Origin: Tolypothrix sp. PCC 7712
GTDB taxonomy: Bacteria; Cyanobacteriota; Cyanobacteriia; Cyanobacteriales; Nostocaceae
Reading direction: 5' to 3'
DNA length: 64,000 nucleotides
Assembly: GCF_025860405.1 (NCBI RefSeq)
Contig: NZ_CP063785.1
Coordinates: 186,001 to 250,000, forward strand
Below, one piece after another: positions 50,865 through 60,512 of the stretch. The notes beneath the pieces are model-generated. The model was not told the DNA's origin and did no database searches. It was given only the letters and a program-made list of their open reading frames with translations. Positions within the stretch are counted from its first letter, which is position 1, and each line of letters begins with the position of its first letter. The position numbers and the translations under genes are program-made.

Positions 50865-51554
50865 CTATAACTTATCTACCCAACCGTTGTTAGTTAGATA
50901 CAAATTAATTTGAATCTCAGGTGGATTATCTTTACTTTCTAGTATTTTATGAAGTGCACCATTTCCATCATTTAAAGGTTGATTGGCAAATATTCCTCTT
51001 TTCCACATAGTCCCAACTGTTGCTTGCACTTCTGGATCTTCAAACCATTTACCCAGATTTTTAAATTTGTAGGTGAATTTCACATTAGACACTTGGGGAG
51101 ATCCAGGATAACTCTGCGGTTCAGTGAAGTTAAGAATTTTGTCAACTTCTGCTTCCCCAATACAAAAACCTCCTGTGGGTTGTGATTGTGGAGATCTGGG
51201 ATAAACATTAGATGTGTAAAACTTTTCTCCCTCGGCTGTAACAGAATATTCAATTCCCGGAATACTTTTTCCTGAATAATCTTTTTTTTCCCCTTCTTTG
51301 CTAGATAAAAAGCCAACTTTTACCAAAGAATTAAGTTGGTTTATTTGTTCTGTTGCTAGCTTGGATATTGTAATCGGAAATGACTCCATATTTCCCAAAA
51401 CAGGAACACACCCAACTCTGTGTTTAGTTAGGATTGTGTTGAGAGCTTGTTTAAAATTAGCCTCGCTAGCTTCTTTAGGATTACTACAACTAGCCAGAAT
51501 TAAATTAAAGCTGATAAAAGTCAAGAAAATTATGCTGGTACTCTTTGTTTTCAT
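50865..51554 (-). CDS. Lipoprotein of unknown function
   Basis: I use the ATG at 51554 because it begins a lipoprotein signal (STSIIFLTFISFNLILASC) with lipobox LASC. This gives 229 residues; a longer frame upstream lacks any feature. The mature part has paired cysteines (RVGCVPV and GGFCIGE). It also has YKFKNLGKWFEDPEVQATVGTMW, which reads like a soluble periplasmic domain. I do not recognise a family. It is single and transcribed away from the TPR-CHAT gene at 52151. Confidence 0.7.
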   Translation of the reverse strand: MKTKSTSIIFLTFISFNLILASCSNPKEASEANFKQALNTILTKHRVGCVPVLGNMESFPITISKLATEQINQLNSLVKVGFLSSKEGEKKDYSGKSIPGIEYSVTAEGEKFYTSNVYPRSPQSQPTGGFCIGEAEVDKILNFTEPQSYPGSPQVSNVKFTYKFKNLGKWFEDPEVQATVGTMWKRGIFANQPLNDGNGALHKILESKDNPPEIQINLYLTNNGWVDKL

Positions 51555-51720
51555 GGGAAATCTCAAATCATTAATAGACTCATTCTTGTGTAATCTAGGA
51601 AAGCAGAAATAATTGCAATTGTGAGATTTATTAGTTGCAATTTCTCGGCATATTTTGCAAATAACCTCCTTAGAATATCGATTCATTAATCAAAAATGAA
51701 CGATTTTTGGAGATTTTGCT

Positions 51721-51777
51721 GGGGTGGGCACTTTGAGATCATTAGTTTAAATACTGATGATCTCTAGTGCTCACCCT
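51721..51777. repeat. 57-bp imperfect palindrome in a divergent intergenic region
   Basis: GGGTGGGCACT and GAGATCAT at the left are mirrored by ATGATCTC and AGTGCTCACCC at the right. It lies between the divergent lipoprotein and TPR-CHAT genes. It could be a REP-like element or a regulatory hairpin. Confidence 0.7.
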
Positions 51778-52150
51778 ATGGTTTACTCAGGTTTACCGAA
51801 TACTAAATCGGTGTTTTAGTAATCAAATTCTTAAACAGATGTTTTGGTAGCAAATCAGTACAAAGTTAATGTAACTTTACATACATATATTTGCCATATT
51901 GTGGTATTAATTTTTTTGTAAACTACTGAAGTCTCCCTATGCAGTTATTTTGCTATTGGTGGCTATATGGTCAATTTCTTATGTATTATAAAAATTTATA
52001 AAATAACGAAAAACCTATACAGATTTGATTACGGTATCAGCTAGATGCACTTCAGATATTACAAAATTACCTTTTTTTCAAGCTGACCAGTATGTCAACT
52101 TTAGTCAAGTATGAAATAATCAACTGGAACCCAACGGTATCAAAAATTAT

Positions 52151-55100
52151 ATGCTACATAAAAATATATATATTCATGCAGTTGTGATTATTATTACAAC
52201 CATACTTAATCCCTTTGTAGGCAATTTATCTCCTTTTTTCAATGCACCTCAAGCAGTAGCACAAACTGCACAAGAAAGGAAAAGACAAGCTGATATTTTG
52301 CGACAAAAAAAAGATATAGAATCTTTGCAAGCAGCTTTAACTATTTATCAAGAAATTGGAGACAAAGAAGGAATAGTTGCGGCACTGCAGATGCTAGCAA
52401 AGAGGCATCGATATCAAAAGGAATATGTAAAAGAAATTGCCTATTTGCAACAAGCTTTAGTGATAGTAAAGCAACTGCAGCAACCAGAAAAAGAATTGGA
52501 AGTTTTGGAAGCGATCGCTAATTATTATAGAGGACAAGATAACTATGCTAAAACTATTGAATCTCTTCAGCAAATGTTAGCATTAGTACGCCAAATTAAT
52601 CACCCTGAAAGAGAGTTTAATTACCTAGCTCGTATTAGCCGTACTTACAGTTTGCTCAAAGATGATGCTAAAACTATTGAATCTCTTCAGCAAATGTTGG
52701 TGTTAGCGCGTCGCATTAATAACCAGGATAAAGAGTTAACAGTTCTCCAGGAATTAGCTGCGGCTTACGGTCAGAACAACTATACTCAAGCAATGGCTTA
52801 CTATCAGCAAGTTTTAGTACTAGCAAAAAAATTGCAAAAACCAGATATAGAGTTGCAAGTTCTCACAAGGCTAGTTAATATTCATGGTTATATTGGTGAT
52901 GAAGCTAAAGTTGGTAAATACGCACAACAAAGTCTAGCCTTAGCAAGGCAACTACCAAATAAAGAGCGGGAATTAGAAGTTCTTAAAGATGTAGCTTTTG
53001 CCTACCAAATCATTAAAAATTATCCCAAAGCTATTGATTACTATAAGCAAACTTTAGCTTTAGCAAAACAACTAAATAAAGAAATTATAGAGAGTCAAAC
53101 CCTACAAAAATTAGTACGGTTATTTGTAAAGATTGAAGACACAAATCAAGCAGATATATATGCACGTGCTGTTCTCATGTTAGCACAAAACAAATCACAA
53201 ACAAATCAGACTTTAGAGGTTTTGAATGAACTAGCCTGGGCTTACTATTCTGGAGGAAATTATCACAAAGGGCTGGAATATCTTCAGCAAATGCTTTCTC
53301 TAGCACAAAAGTCACAAAATCAAAAACAAGAATTAGAAGCGCTTAACGATTTAGGTAAATTTTCTGATTCTTTAGAAGACTATGCCAAAGTTATTTACTA
53401 CTATCAGCAAAGGCTAAAAATCGCCCGAAATACACAAAATCAGGAGATAGAGTTGGAGACTTTAAAATCTCTAACTAATGCTTATTTGATTTTAGGAGAT
53501 TATGTCAAAGCAATTGATTACGAACAGCAAATTTTAACTGTAGGCAGGAAGTCCCAAGACCGGAAAATAGAATTGGAATCGCTGAGGTCTCTAGGTAGTA
53601 TTTACAGCAATTTTGAAGATTATTATCAAGCAATTAACTACTATCAGCAAAGTTTAGCTGTAGCACGACAACTGAAAAATCGTGAAGCCGAAAGAATGCT
53701 GGTTGCAGATATAGCATCTGGATATTTTTCATTAAAAAACTATACCAAGGCACTGGAATATTTTCAGCAAAGTTTAACATTAGCGCGGCAAGAGAAGTTT
53801 AAGGGATTAGAAGTATCTCAATTAAGAGAGCTAGGTGATTTTTATTTAGCTAGAAAAGACTCCGTTAAAGCCATTAGCTACTTTCAACAAGCTTTAGAGG
53901 TAGCGCGACTAGATAAAGAATCCAAAGGACTTAATGAACAGTCTGCCCTCGAAACACTAGGTTATGCTTATCTTGAACTTGGAGACTATACTAAAGCAAT
54001 TAGCTATGCCCAACAAAGTTTAGAAGTCGCGCAGAAAATCACTAAAATATATAGTGAAGATGTAGTATCTAGCAGCTTAATTCTCTTAGGAACTATCTAC
54101 TACGAACAGGGGAACTACAACCAATCCCTTAAATATGCTCAAAAACTTTTAGAAATCGAAAATCTCACAGAAAAATTAACTACTAATTCTCAGTGGCAAT
54201 CTTTAAGAAATTTAGGAATTTCTCTAGCTGAATCTGGTCATTTCACAGCAGCAGAGAAAAAACTACGTGCGAGTATTCAACAATATGAATCTGGCAGAAA
54301 AAAGCTAAACAATAATCAAGCCTATAATGATACATACAAAGTATCTTCTTTTGAGGATATCATTGATTCTTACCGGACTTTACAAAAAGTACTCATTGCT
54401 CAGAATCAGCCGCAATCAGCTTTAGAAATTGCCGAACAGGGACGTAGCCGCGTGTTTGTTGATTTATTAGCCAAGCGGTTATTGTCTAAGCAAGCTACTC
54501 CAGTAAGTCTTCAGCCATTAAATATCTCTCAAATTCAGCGAGTTGCTCAACACCAAAAAGCCACAATAGTTGAATATTCAATTACTAGGAGATATTGGTC
54601 AGATACTTGGAATCCACAACAATCAGAATTATATATTTGGGTTGTCAAACCTACAGGAGAAATTATATTTCGGCAAGTTGACCTTAAATCTCTGAAAACT
54701 CCTCTTAAAGATTTGATTCGCCAAACTCGTCAACTAATTAACCAAGGTAGAGGTAGTAACAAAAATAATCTGACAATCAAACAACTAGATAATCCCGAAG
54801 CACCGCCAATCAAAGATGTGGTTTCTCCAGTTGAGTCTTTGCGTATCAATCACCGCAGCTTACAGCAACTCCATCAACTACTCATTGCACCTATTGCTGA
54901 TTTACTACCAAATGATCCTGATTCCCATGTAATTTTCATTCCTCAAGATGAACTCTTTCTTGTACCTTTTCCTGCGTTGCAAGATGCACAAAGCAAATTC
55001 TTAATAGAAAAGCATACGATACTGACCGCCCCAGCCATTCAAATTCTTGACCTAACCCATCAACGGCGTAAGCTGAATCGTAGAGATAAAAGTGCCTTGG

Positions 55101-55717
55101 TGGTAGGTAATCCTACGATGCCAAAAGTATCTTTTGTGCCGGGGCAATCTCCAGAACAATTATCACCTTTACCAGAAGCAGAAACAGAAGCGCAGTTAAT
55201 TGCTCAGATGCTAGGTACTAAGGCTTTGATTGGCAATCAACCTACTAAAGCAACTGTGATATCAAAGTTACCAAAAGTCAACATCATTCATCTAGCTACT
55301 CACGGCTTACTGGATGATAGACGTGGCTTAGGAAGTAGTATTGCTCTAGCGCCTGATGTCGAAAAGCAGGAGGGTAACGGTAATGGTTTACTGACTGCTG
55401 ATGAAATTCTCAATTTACAGCTAAATGCTGAATTAGTCGTTCTCAGTGCTTGCGACACTGGCGCGGGTAAGATTACAGGTGATGGGGTAATTGGTTTATC
55501 TCGCTCGTTTATTTCTGCTGGTGTTGCTAGTGTGTTGGTTTCTCTCTGGGCTGTACCGGATGCGCCGACAGCATCGTTAATGACTGAATTTTATCGCAGT
55601 TGGCAACAGCAACCAGATAAAGCTGCTGCACTGCGTCAGGCAATGTTGGTAACGATGAAACAACACCCTCATCCTAAAAATTGGGCGGCTTTCACTATTA
55701 TTGGTGAGGCAGAGTAG
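52151..55717 (+). CDS. Exported TPR-CHAT protein
   Basis: The 1188-residue protein starts with a signal-like segment (HAVVIIITTILNPFVGNLSP ... AVAQT). About 20 TPR-type repeats follow (about 45-740), with a typical pattern YAKTIESLQQMLALVRQ. A linker leads to a C-terminal CHAT domain with H1051 (IIHLATHGLLDD) and C1101 (VVLSACDTGAGKITGDGVIG). The His-Cys pair is intact. Regions of near-identical DNA between repeats (for example 52548-52580 and 52668-52700) indicate recent duplication. It has no secretion partner next to it, unlike the gene at 28724. Target and signal unknown. Confidence 0.92.
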   Translation: MLHKNIYIHAVVIIITTILNPFVGNLSPFFNAPQAVAQTAQERKRQADILRQKKDIESLQAALTIYQEIGDKEGIVAALQMLAKRHRYQKEYVKEIAYLQQALVIVKQLQQPEKELEVLEAIANYYRGQDNYAKTIESLQQMLALVRQINHPEREFNYLARISRTYSLLKDDAKTIESLQQMLVLARRINNQDKELTVLQELAAAYGQNNYTQAMAYYQQVLVLAKKLQKPDIELQVLTRLVNIHGYIGDEAKVGKYAQQSLALARQLPNKERELEVLKDVAFAYQIIKNYPKAIDYYKQTLALAKQLNKEIIESQTLQKLVRLFVKIEDTNQADIYARAVLMLAQNKSQTNQTLEVLNELAWAYYSGGNYHKGLEYLQQMLSLAQKSQNQKQELEALNDLGKFSDSLEDYAKVIYYYQQRLKIARNTQNQEIELETLKSLTNAYLILGDYVKAIDYEQQILTVGRKSQDRKIELESLRSLGSIYSNFEDYYQAINYYQQSLAVARQLKNREAERMLVADIASGYFSLKNYTKALEYFQQSLTLARQEKFKGLEVSQLRELGDFYLARKDSVKAISYFQQALEVARLDKESKGLNEQSALETLGYAYLELGDYTKAISYAQQSLEVAQKITKIYSEDVVSSSLILLGTIYYEQGNYNQSLKYAQKLLEIENLTEKLTTNSQWQSLRNLGISLAESGHFTAAEKKLRASIQQYESGRKKLNNNQAYNDTYKVSSFEDIIDSYRTLQKVLIAQNQPQSALEIAEQGRSRVFVDLLAKRLLSKQATPVSLQPLNISQIQRVAQHQKATIVEYSITRRYWSDTWNPQQSELYIWVVKPTGEIIFRQVDLKSLKTPLKDLIRQTRQLINQGRGSNKNNLTIKQLDNPEAPPIKDVVSPVESLRINHRSLQQLHQLLIAPIADLLPNDPDSHVIFIPQDELFLVPFPALQDAQSKFLIEKHTILTAPAIQILDLTHQRRKLNRRDKSALVVGNPTMPKVSFVPGQSPEQLSPLPEAETEAQLIAQMLGTKALIGNQPTKATVISKLPKVNIIHLATHGLLDDRRGLGSSIALAPDVEKQEGNGNGLLTADEILNLQLNAELVVLSACDTGAGKITGDGVIGLSRSFISAGVASVLVSLWAVPDAPTASLMTEFYRSWQQQPDKAAALRQAMLVTMKQHPHPKNWAAFTIIGEAE

Positions 55718-55722
55718 ACCTC

Positions 55723-55832
55723 AATACTCCGCGATTAAGGGTTTTCAATTGGTAATTTGGTTTGGGGAAAAGGTTAAAGGGTAAGGGTTAAAGGTTTTTT
55801 CTTGCCCCTTTTGCCCTTAACCGAAAAGTATA
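55723..55832 (+). mobile_element. MITE-like element R3, copy 2
   Basis: It starts AATACTCCGCGATTAAGG, six bp after the TPR-CHAT stop codon, and ends CCCTTAACCGAAAAGTATA. The core is shared with 5837-5960. Confidence 0.75.
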
Positions 55833-55866
55833 GGAATAGACTTTGTTGTTTCTGCAATAATTAGCC

Positions 55867-56742
55867 TCAACAACGTGCAGAACGGGGAAGGGTAAATTTT
55901 TCCTTTTCTGCGGCAAATTTACCACGCACCATTAATTTAGTTTCTTCAATTTCATAGATAAATGCTTCCACATCTTCAACATTCAGCAAGTCGGGACTGA
56001 AGTAAATCACGACTTCTTTAATGAGTTGAGGTATCCTATCCAAGATTTTTTGCAAGGGATACATTTGAGTAGTCACTAAATCGTAAAGATGAAGTGTGGT
56101 ATTTTCTATCTCCATGCAGGCGATCGCATCTAAATCTGGGAAATAATGTAAAGGACGGCTACCTTCGTCAACGCAGAATACAGCCTTTTCGTTGACTACC
56201 CCAACTATATTAGAGACAGGTACACGGGTTTCTAGCAGTCTGTGCAACAATGCAATATCTTTGACATCTGCAAAATCCAGTGTTCTCAAGCCGTTGATGC
56301 TACCTGTGGAATTACACTTGAGTTTAAAGCTGTGTTCTGGAACAACGCGAAAGCCAAAAGGTAAATAATACTCTGGTTCCAACGTCGTCAATACTAGAGT
56401 TTCATAACGTTGGTCGCAATATTCCATTACTTCATTCATGACTTGGCGATAATAGCCTCTTCTGCGAAATCCCTCGCGGGTACATACGCCATGAACTCCG
56501 CCAACGGTTACCTTTTCACCCATGATGTACATCGGAATTTCTAAAACTCCGATATGGGTAATGGCGACATCATCATCAAAGAGAATGAAGGGAGTTGAAG
56601 CGTCTTCCCATGATGCACCTAGTTCTCGTGCGCGTTCAGCTAGGCTAGTAAGTCCCGGAAAGGTGGCTTCTACTAAGTCAAACAGCTTACTGCTTAAGGT
56701 AGGATCGGCAGAGAAGGATTTTTGGAAGCGATCGCAGCTCAT
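55867..56742 (-). CDS. GNAT family N-acetyltransferase
   Basis: The 291-residue protein has a GNAT domain in its first half. The acetyl-CoA binding loop is CTREGFRRRGYYRQVMNEVM (about 88-107), and the region after it (LVLTTLEPEYYLPFGFRVV) has the family's final strand-helix. The second half resembles the sterol-carrier-like tail of Eis-type acetyltransferases. The acyl acceptor cannot be read from sequence. The next GNAT gene on the same strand ends 63 bp upstream of its start. Confidence 0.85.
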   Translation of the reverse strand: MSCDRFQKSFSADPTLSSKLFDLVEATFPGLTSLAERARELGASWEDASTPFILFDDDVAITHIGVLEIPMYIMGEKVTVGGVHGVCTREGFRRRGYYRQVMNEVMEYCDQRYETLVLTTLEPEYYLPFGFRVVPEHSFKLKCNSTGSINGLRTLDFADVKDIALLHRLLETRVPVSNIVGVVNEKAVFCVDEGSRPLHYFPDLDAIACMEIENTTLHLYDLVTTQMYPLQKILDRIPQLIKEVVIYFSPDLLNVEDVEAFIYEIEETKLMVRGKFAAEKEKFTLPRSARC

Positions 56743-56805
56743 AAATAAAATCTGGCTATCAATTCACTTATTCATACTACACATAATACAAAATTGATTC
56801 CAGAT

Positions 56806-57672
56806 TTATTTCATGTCAAATAAAACTAAACCAAATTCCTCACCAGTCGTCCGAAAACCAATACTCCGATAAGCGGCTTGTGCTGCTAAGTTAGTTTGCT
56901 GTGTAAATAAGATAGCGCGTTCTACACCATGCGATCGCGCTTCTAACAATGAGCCTGCAACTACGCTTCTGGCATAGCCTTTACCTCTGAAAGCCGGCGG
57001 TGTCCACACTCCACCGATTTGGACAATATCTGGCAAGCGGGCGTTAAAGGTAGTATAAGCAACAGGTGTATCTTCTACTACTAAAATCCAATGTCTCGCT
57101 GTAGCTTGACGCGCTTCTATTGCATGGCGACAAGATAAACTTAAATCAGTATTTCCACTTTGTTTTAATGCTTCCACATTATAGGCAACACACCATTCAG
57201 TGAGTAAATCAAATTCTTCTTGGTGTGGCAATCGACACTTTACTTCACCGGATGCTAAGGCAGGGGGAATTTGTAAATCTGATAGTGCTAAGGAAAATAA
57301 TAATTCACGCTCATCTATATTAGTGGGATGATGAGCCAGCCCTAAAACTTGCTTGGTAACTTCCACTTGTGCAGCCGGGCCAGCAATTCCAGAAATAGTG
57401 CGATGAGACTGGGCTACTGCTATTTGCACCACCTCTGGTAAATACACTGGCGCTTGTACCACCACCATGCCATTCCAATAATGGGCGGCGACTGCAACTA
57501 TATTGTTATCTAACAACGCTGCAATATAAGTTCCCTGAAACCTTTCACCCACATCCACCAACCCCGCCTCTCGCCAATTAGAACGCAAAAACATCGAAGT
57601 ATCGATATGTTGCAACAGAAAATTCTCTAGCAACATTTCATCACCTGGTTGTAGGGTTCTGATGGTGGGCAT
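56806..57672 (-). CDS. GNAT family N-acetyltransferase, second copy
   Basis: The 288-residue protein starts at the ATG at 57672 (PTIRTLQPGDE). An upstream extension would be made of minisatellite-encoded proline/serine residues. The C-terminal GNAT core has VWTPPAFRGKGYARSVVAGSL and the closing YRSIGFRTTGEEFGLVLF strand. Such proteins modify small molecules or protein N-termini. The gene is co-directional with the GNAT gene that follows and may form an operon with it. The two share no close similarity, so they are not a recent duplication. Confidence 0.85.
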   Translation of the reverse strand: MPTIRTLQPGDEMLLENFLLQHIDTSMFLRSNWREAGLVDVGERFQGTYIAALLDNNIVAVAAHYWNGMVVVQAPVYLPEVVQIAVAQSHRTISGIAGPAAQVEVTKQVLGLAHHPTNIDERELLFSLALSDLQIPPALASGEVKCRLPHQEEFDLLTEWCVAYNVEALKQSGNTDLSLSCRHAIEARQATARHWILVVEDTPVAYTTFNARLPDIVQIGGVWTPPAFRGKGYARSVVAGSLLEARSHGVERAILFTQQTNLAAQAAYRSIGFRTTGEEFGLVLFDMK

Positions 57673-57679
57673 GGGTGGG

Positions 57680-57800
57680 GATGAGGGGGATGAGGGGGAT
57701 GAGGGGAAAAGGGGAAGGGGACAAGGGGAAATAATTATGCCAATTACCAATTACCAATTCTCCATGCCCCATGCCCCATGCCCCATGCCCCATGCCCATC
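57680..57800. repeat. Two short tandem arrays, GATGAGGGG and CCATGCCCC
   Basis: About four units of GATGAGGGG-type 9-mers and five units of CCATGCCCC 9-mers lie between the GNAT and dioxygenase genes. Confidence 0.85.
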
Positions 57801-57802
57801 CC

Positions 57803-59569
57803 CTAATATCCCGCTATTCCAACCTTTCGCCAAGGGGCGAAGCCGTTGTTAATACCAAATAAGGCGGGTGCTAGGGTGGGATAGTGGCGGCGGAGGACGG
57901 ATAACAGTCCATTGCTGTCGATCCAGTCTAGACCGAATTGGGTGTAAATTTCGGCGCGGTAGTCTTTGGTGAAGAAGCGATCGCTCTTGAGGCGGCGGGA
58001 AGCCATTAAAATAAATACTCGAAAGGCTGTGTCGCTAAAGCCAAAGCCGTCTGGTAAGTCTTCGGCAAACATGCCAACAACTAAATCAACGCTATTGATA
58101 TCGTTGTTGTAGACTTCCCGTAGTTCTTTCGCCCAGACAGGCTTGCTGGTAATCTCTTCAAAGGATTTGACTCGTCCACGACCGATGATTTCGCGAAATT
58201 CGTTATAGCGGGGTACGCCACGTTCGCGATCGCGCAAAATATCAATGGCGGCTAAATCTAAGGTTTCGCCGTTGTCACGAATTAATTTCTGTAAGGCTTT
58301 GGGGTAATTGTGTAAGGTAATTGCCCCGGGGTGAGCGATTCCTAAGGAATAAAATAAATCTGGAATGCCGATTTCTTCTACTACTCCCCTAGCGCGTTTA
58401 CCTGCTACTTCAAAGAAGTCACCTGTGCGCCGCAATTGACCGTTTTTGTGGGAATAGAATTCAAATTCGTCGGGAATTAGGGGATGTAAGCGATATACGC
58501 TCACAAATTCTTCGGTAATGTAGTAAGGTGCTGCATGGTGATCCGTTGGCGAACCAATAATTCCACTCAGGGTCTCACCTTCGCCAACACGTCCCCAGAG
58601 ATTCTTGACGTGTTGACCTAGTAACCCCCACCAGTTAGCACTCATAGCAATTTGCAAGGCGGGATGGGCGAGAATACCGGGAGTCCATTCCACTGTATGA
58701 ATTTTCGCCATTAATGCCGCGTTAATCAATCGCGCATGGTCGTAGAGGTCGTCATCTCGCCAATCTGGGTATTGTTGTTTGAGGCGATCGCAGATGGTGT
58801 TATGCTCTTTGACAAATAGGGTATGCATTAAACTTAAGCCAATCCACCAGTTGTCATTAAAGCCAGTGCGATCAATTCCAATTGCTGGATCTACAGGTAA
58901 TAGCCCATCATCACCAATAATCAGTTTGCCATCAACATGAGAACGCAATTCATGCACCTGTGTGGCATTATTCCCGTAGATTTGCGAACCATCCCACCAA
59001 TGAGTCACCTTGTTAATAAAAGTTGGGGGTTCTGCTTTATCTCCTTCTGGGCGGCTTTGATCAACTAAGGTTTCTTTAATCGCCATTGGTCGATGTTCTT
59101 GCGGCCAAGTATCATCCTCTGCAAGGGGAATAACTATTTTTTTATCTGGCTGATTGTTTCCATGAGAAAACCAGTCATGGTTTTGAAACTGAATCCAAGC
59201 AGCCGCTAAGATATTCAACGATGTCGCTGGGATAAATTCATCTCGCGTCATCAATCTCTGGCTAACAACACGGGGATTAGGATTGAGAATATTTTTCTGA
59301 TCTACATTAGCTTTTGTCAGGGGAACATTTCGCCCTAAACGAGTCTCCACCATTCCCATTGTTGGATTTTTCAGGTCATTAAAACTACCATCTGGGGTAC
59401 GCGCTACCAAATGACGGCCATCGGGACTTGCTTGAGGATGAGGAAGTTTATTTGTATCAGGTAATTGAGCAGTATCGTGGAGATTTTCTTGTCTTAATTT
59501 GTTGCGAAACCCAACTAGTTTTAACAATGCTAATGGTGTAGGTAGGCGATGCCAAGGAATTCCAAACAT
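57803..59569 (-). CDS. Animal-type heme peroxidase, cyclooxygenase-like fatty-acid dioxygenase
   Basis: The 588-residue protein belongs to the heme peroxidase/cyclooxygenase superfamily. The distal heme ligand region is FQNHDWFSH (H131). VYRLHPLIPD at 358-367 places Y359 and H362 exactly as the catalytic tyrosine and proximal histidine of cyclooxygenases (YHWH in COX). A Nostoc relative was shown to be a linoleate 10S-dioxygenase (established work). The retained tyrosine therefore supports oxygenation of a fatty acid rather than simple peroxidase activity. It diverges from a P450 gene about 940 bp away. Confidence 0.9.
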   Translation of the reverse strand: MFGIPWHRLPTPLALLKLVGFRNKLRQENLHDTAQLPDTNKLPHPQASPDGRHLVARTPDGSFNDLKNPTMGMVETRLGRNVPLTKANVDQKNILNPNPRVVSQRLMTRDEFIPATSLNILAAAWIQFQNHDWFSHGNNQPDKKIVIPLAEDDTWPQEHRPMAIKETLVDQSRPEGDKAEPPTFINKVTHWWDGSQIYGNNATQVHELRSHVDGKLIIGDDGLLPVDPAIGIDRTGFNDNWWIGLSLMHTLFVKEHNTICDRLKQQYPDWRDDDLYDHARLINAALMAKIHTVEWTPGILAHPALQIAMSANWWGLLGQHVKNLWGRVGEGETLSGIIGSPTDHHAAPYYITEEFVSVYRLHPLIPDEFEFYSHKNGQLRRTGDFFEVAGKRARGVVEEIGIPDLFYSLGIAHPGAITLHNYPKALQKLIRDNGETLDLAAIDILRDRERGVPRYNEFREIIGRGRVKSFEEITSKPVWAKELREVYNNDINSVDLVVGMFAEDLPDGFGFSDTAFRVFILMASRRLKSDRFFTKDYRAEIYTQFGLDWIDSNGLLSVLRRHYPTLAPALFGINNGFAPWRKVGIAGY

Positions 59570-59629
59570 TTGACCAATTCCTCTAATATTTTTTGAGACA
59601 ATGACTCAGTTTTTTCCGCTTATATTACC

Positions 59630-59755
59630 AGGACTTACGCAAGCAAAATTTGTCATTGCGACCGGAACGTAGTGTAGGGAAGCAATCCCATAGTTTTAGG
59701 GGATTACGTCGCTACGCTCGTAATGACGTAATTCCGTGACTTTTGCGTAAGTCCT
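59630..59755. mobile_element. MITE-like element R5 with an R8 core
   Basis: The ends are AGGACTTACGCAAGC and TTTTGCGTAAGTCCT, an inverted repeat of 13 bp or more. The interior (59651-59729) carries a TGTCATTGCG ... GTAATGAC palindrome like R8. It is 126 bp long and non-coding. Confidence 0.75.
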
Positions 59756-60512
59756 AATTACTTACACCTAATTTTCGGTAATTGCTGAAGGTGTAAGTAT
59801 TTTTTTAGATATCGATAATTGAAAAAAGTAATGAGTAATAAGTAGTGAGTAATAAGTAAACTTCCTACTCATTATTCATTACTCATTACTCATGATGTAC
59901 CTCACTTACTTCAAATGGTGGTGTTTTATGCCATAGGCGAAGGCACCGAAAATCGCTGATAATTTAGTCGTAGGATGAGTTAGTAACGCATCTTATCCAG
60001 TACAGGCGGGAGTGCCGTACTTATTTGTTCAATAATCAATGAGACATTTTCTATCTATCAATCTAACTTACAAAATTTATGCGCGATCGCCCACTTGCAT
60101 TTTTTAGTTCATTAGTATTAATGTTTGTCCAAGCTTATTCATAGTAAGCCTTTGAGAGATTTTCTGTACTTCACAAAATTACAAAACAGTCGAAATCAGC
60201 ATATAAAAAAATTAAATGATTGCAGCAGTTGTAAACAAATACTAAGTTGCTGATCGCGCTATGTTGGACAATTTATAATACCTATTTAAATGTAATTCAA
60301 TGCTTCAGAGAAAAATAGTACCCTCAAGGGTACTGTAAGATTAGTTATATTAATTGAGAATAAATAATAGACAAAGTTTTTAGCATTAGTTCGCGCTCAT
60401 TATTACTCAATAGTTATAAATTTTGAGTAAGCAGGTATCTCACAAGATTTTTGATGCACCGTCTAATTAAATACCAATTATTGCTGTAGTTCCTGTCATA
60501 ACGCTAGCCATT
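59756..60512. other. Intergenic region upstream of the P450 gene
   Basis: It holds an inverted repeat of AGTAATGAGTAATA type (59826-59893), an R9-like TAGGATGAGTTAG fragment (about 59971) and AT-rich sequence. Probably contains the P450 promoter; no gene seen. Confidence 0.5.
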
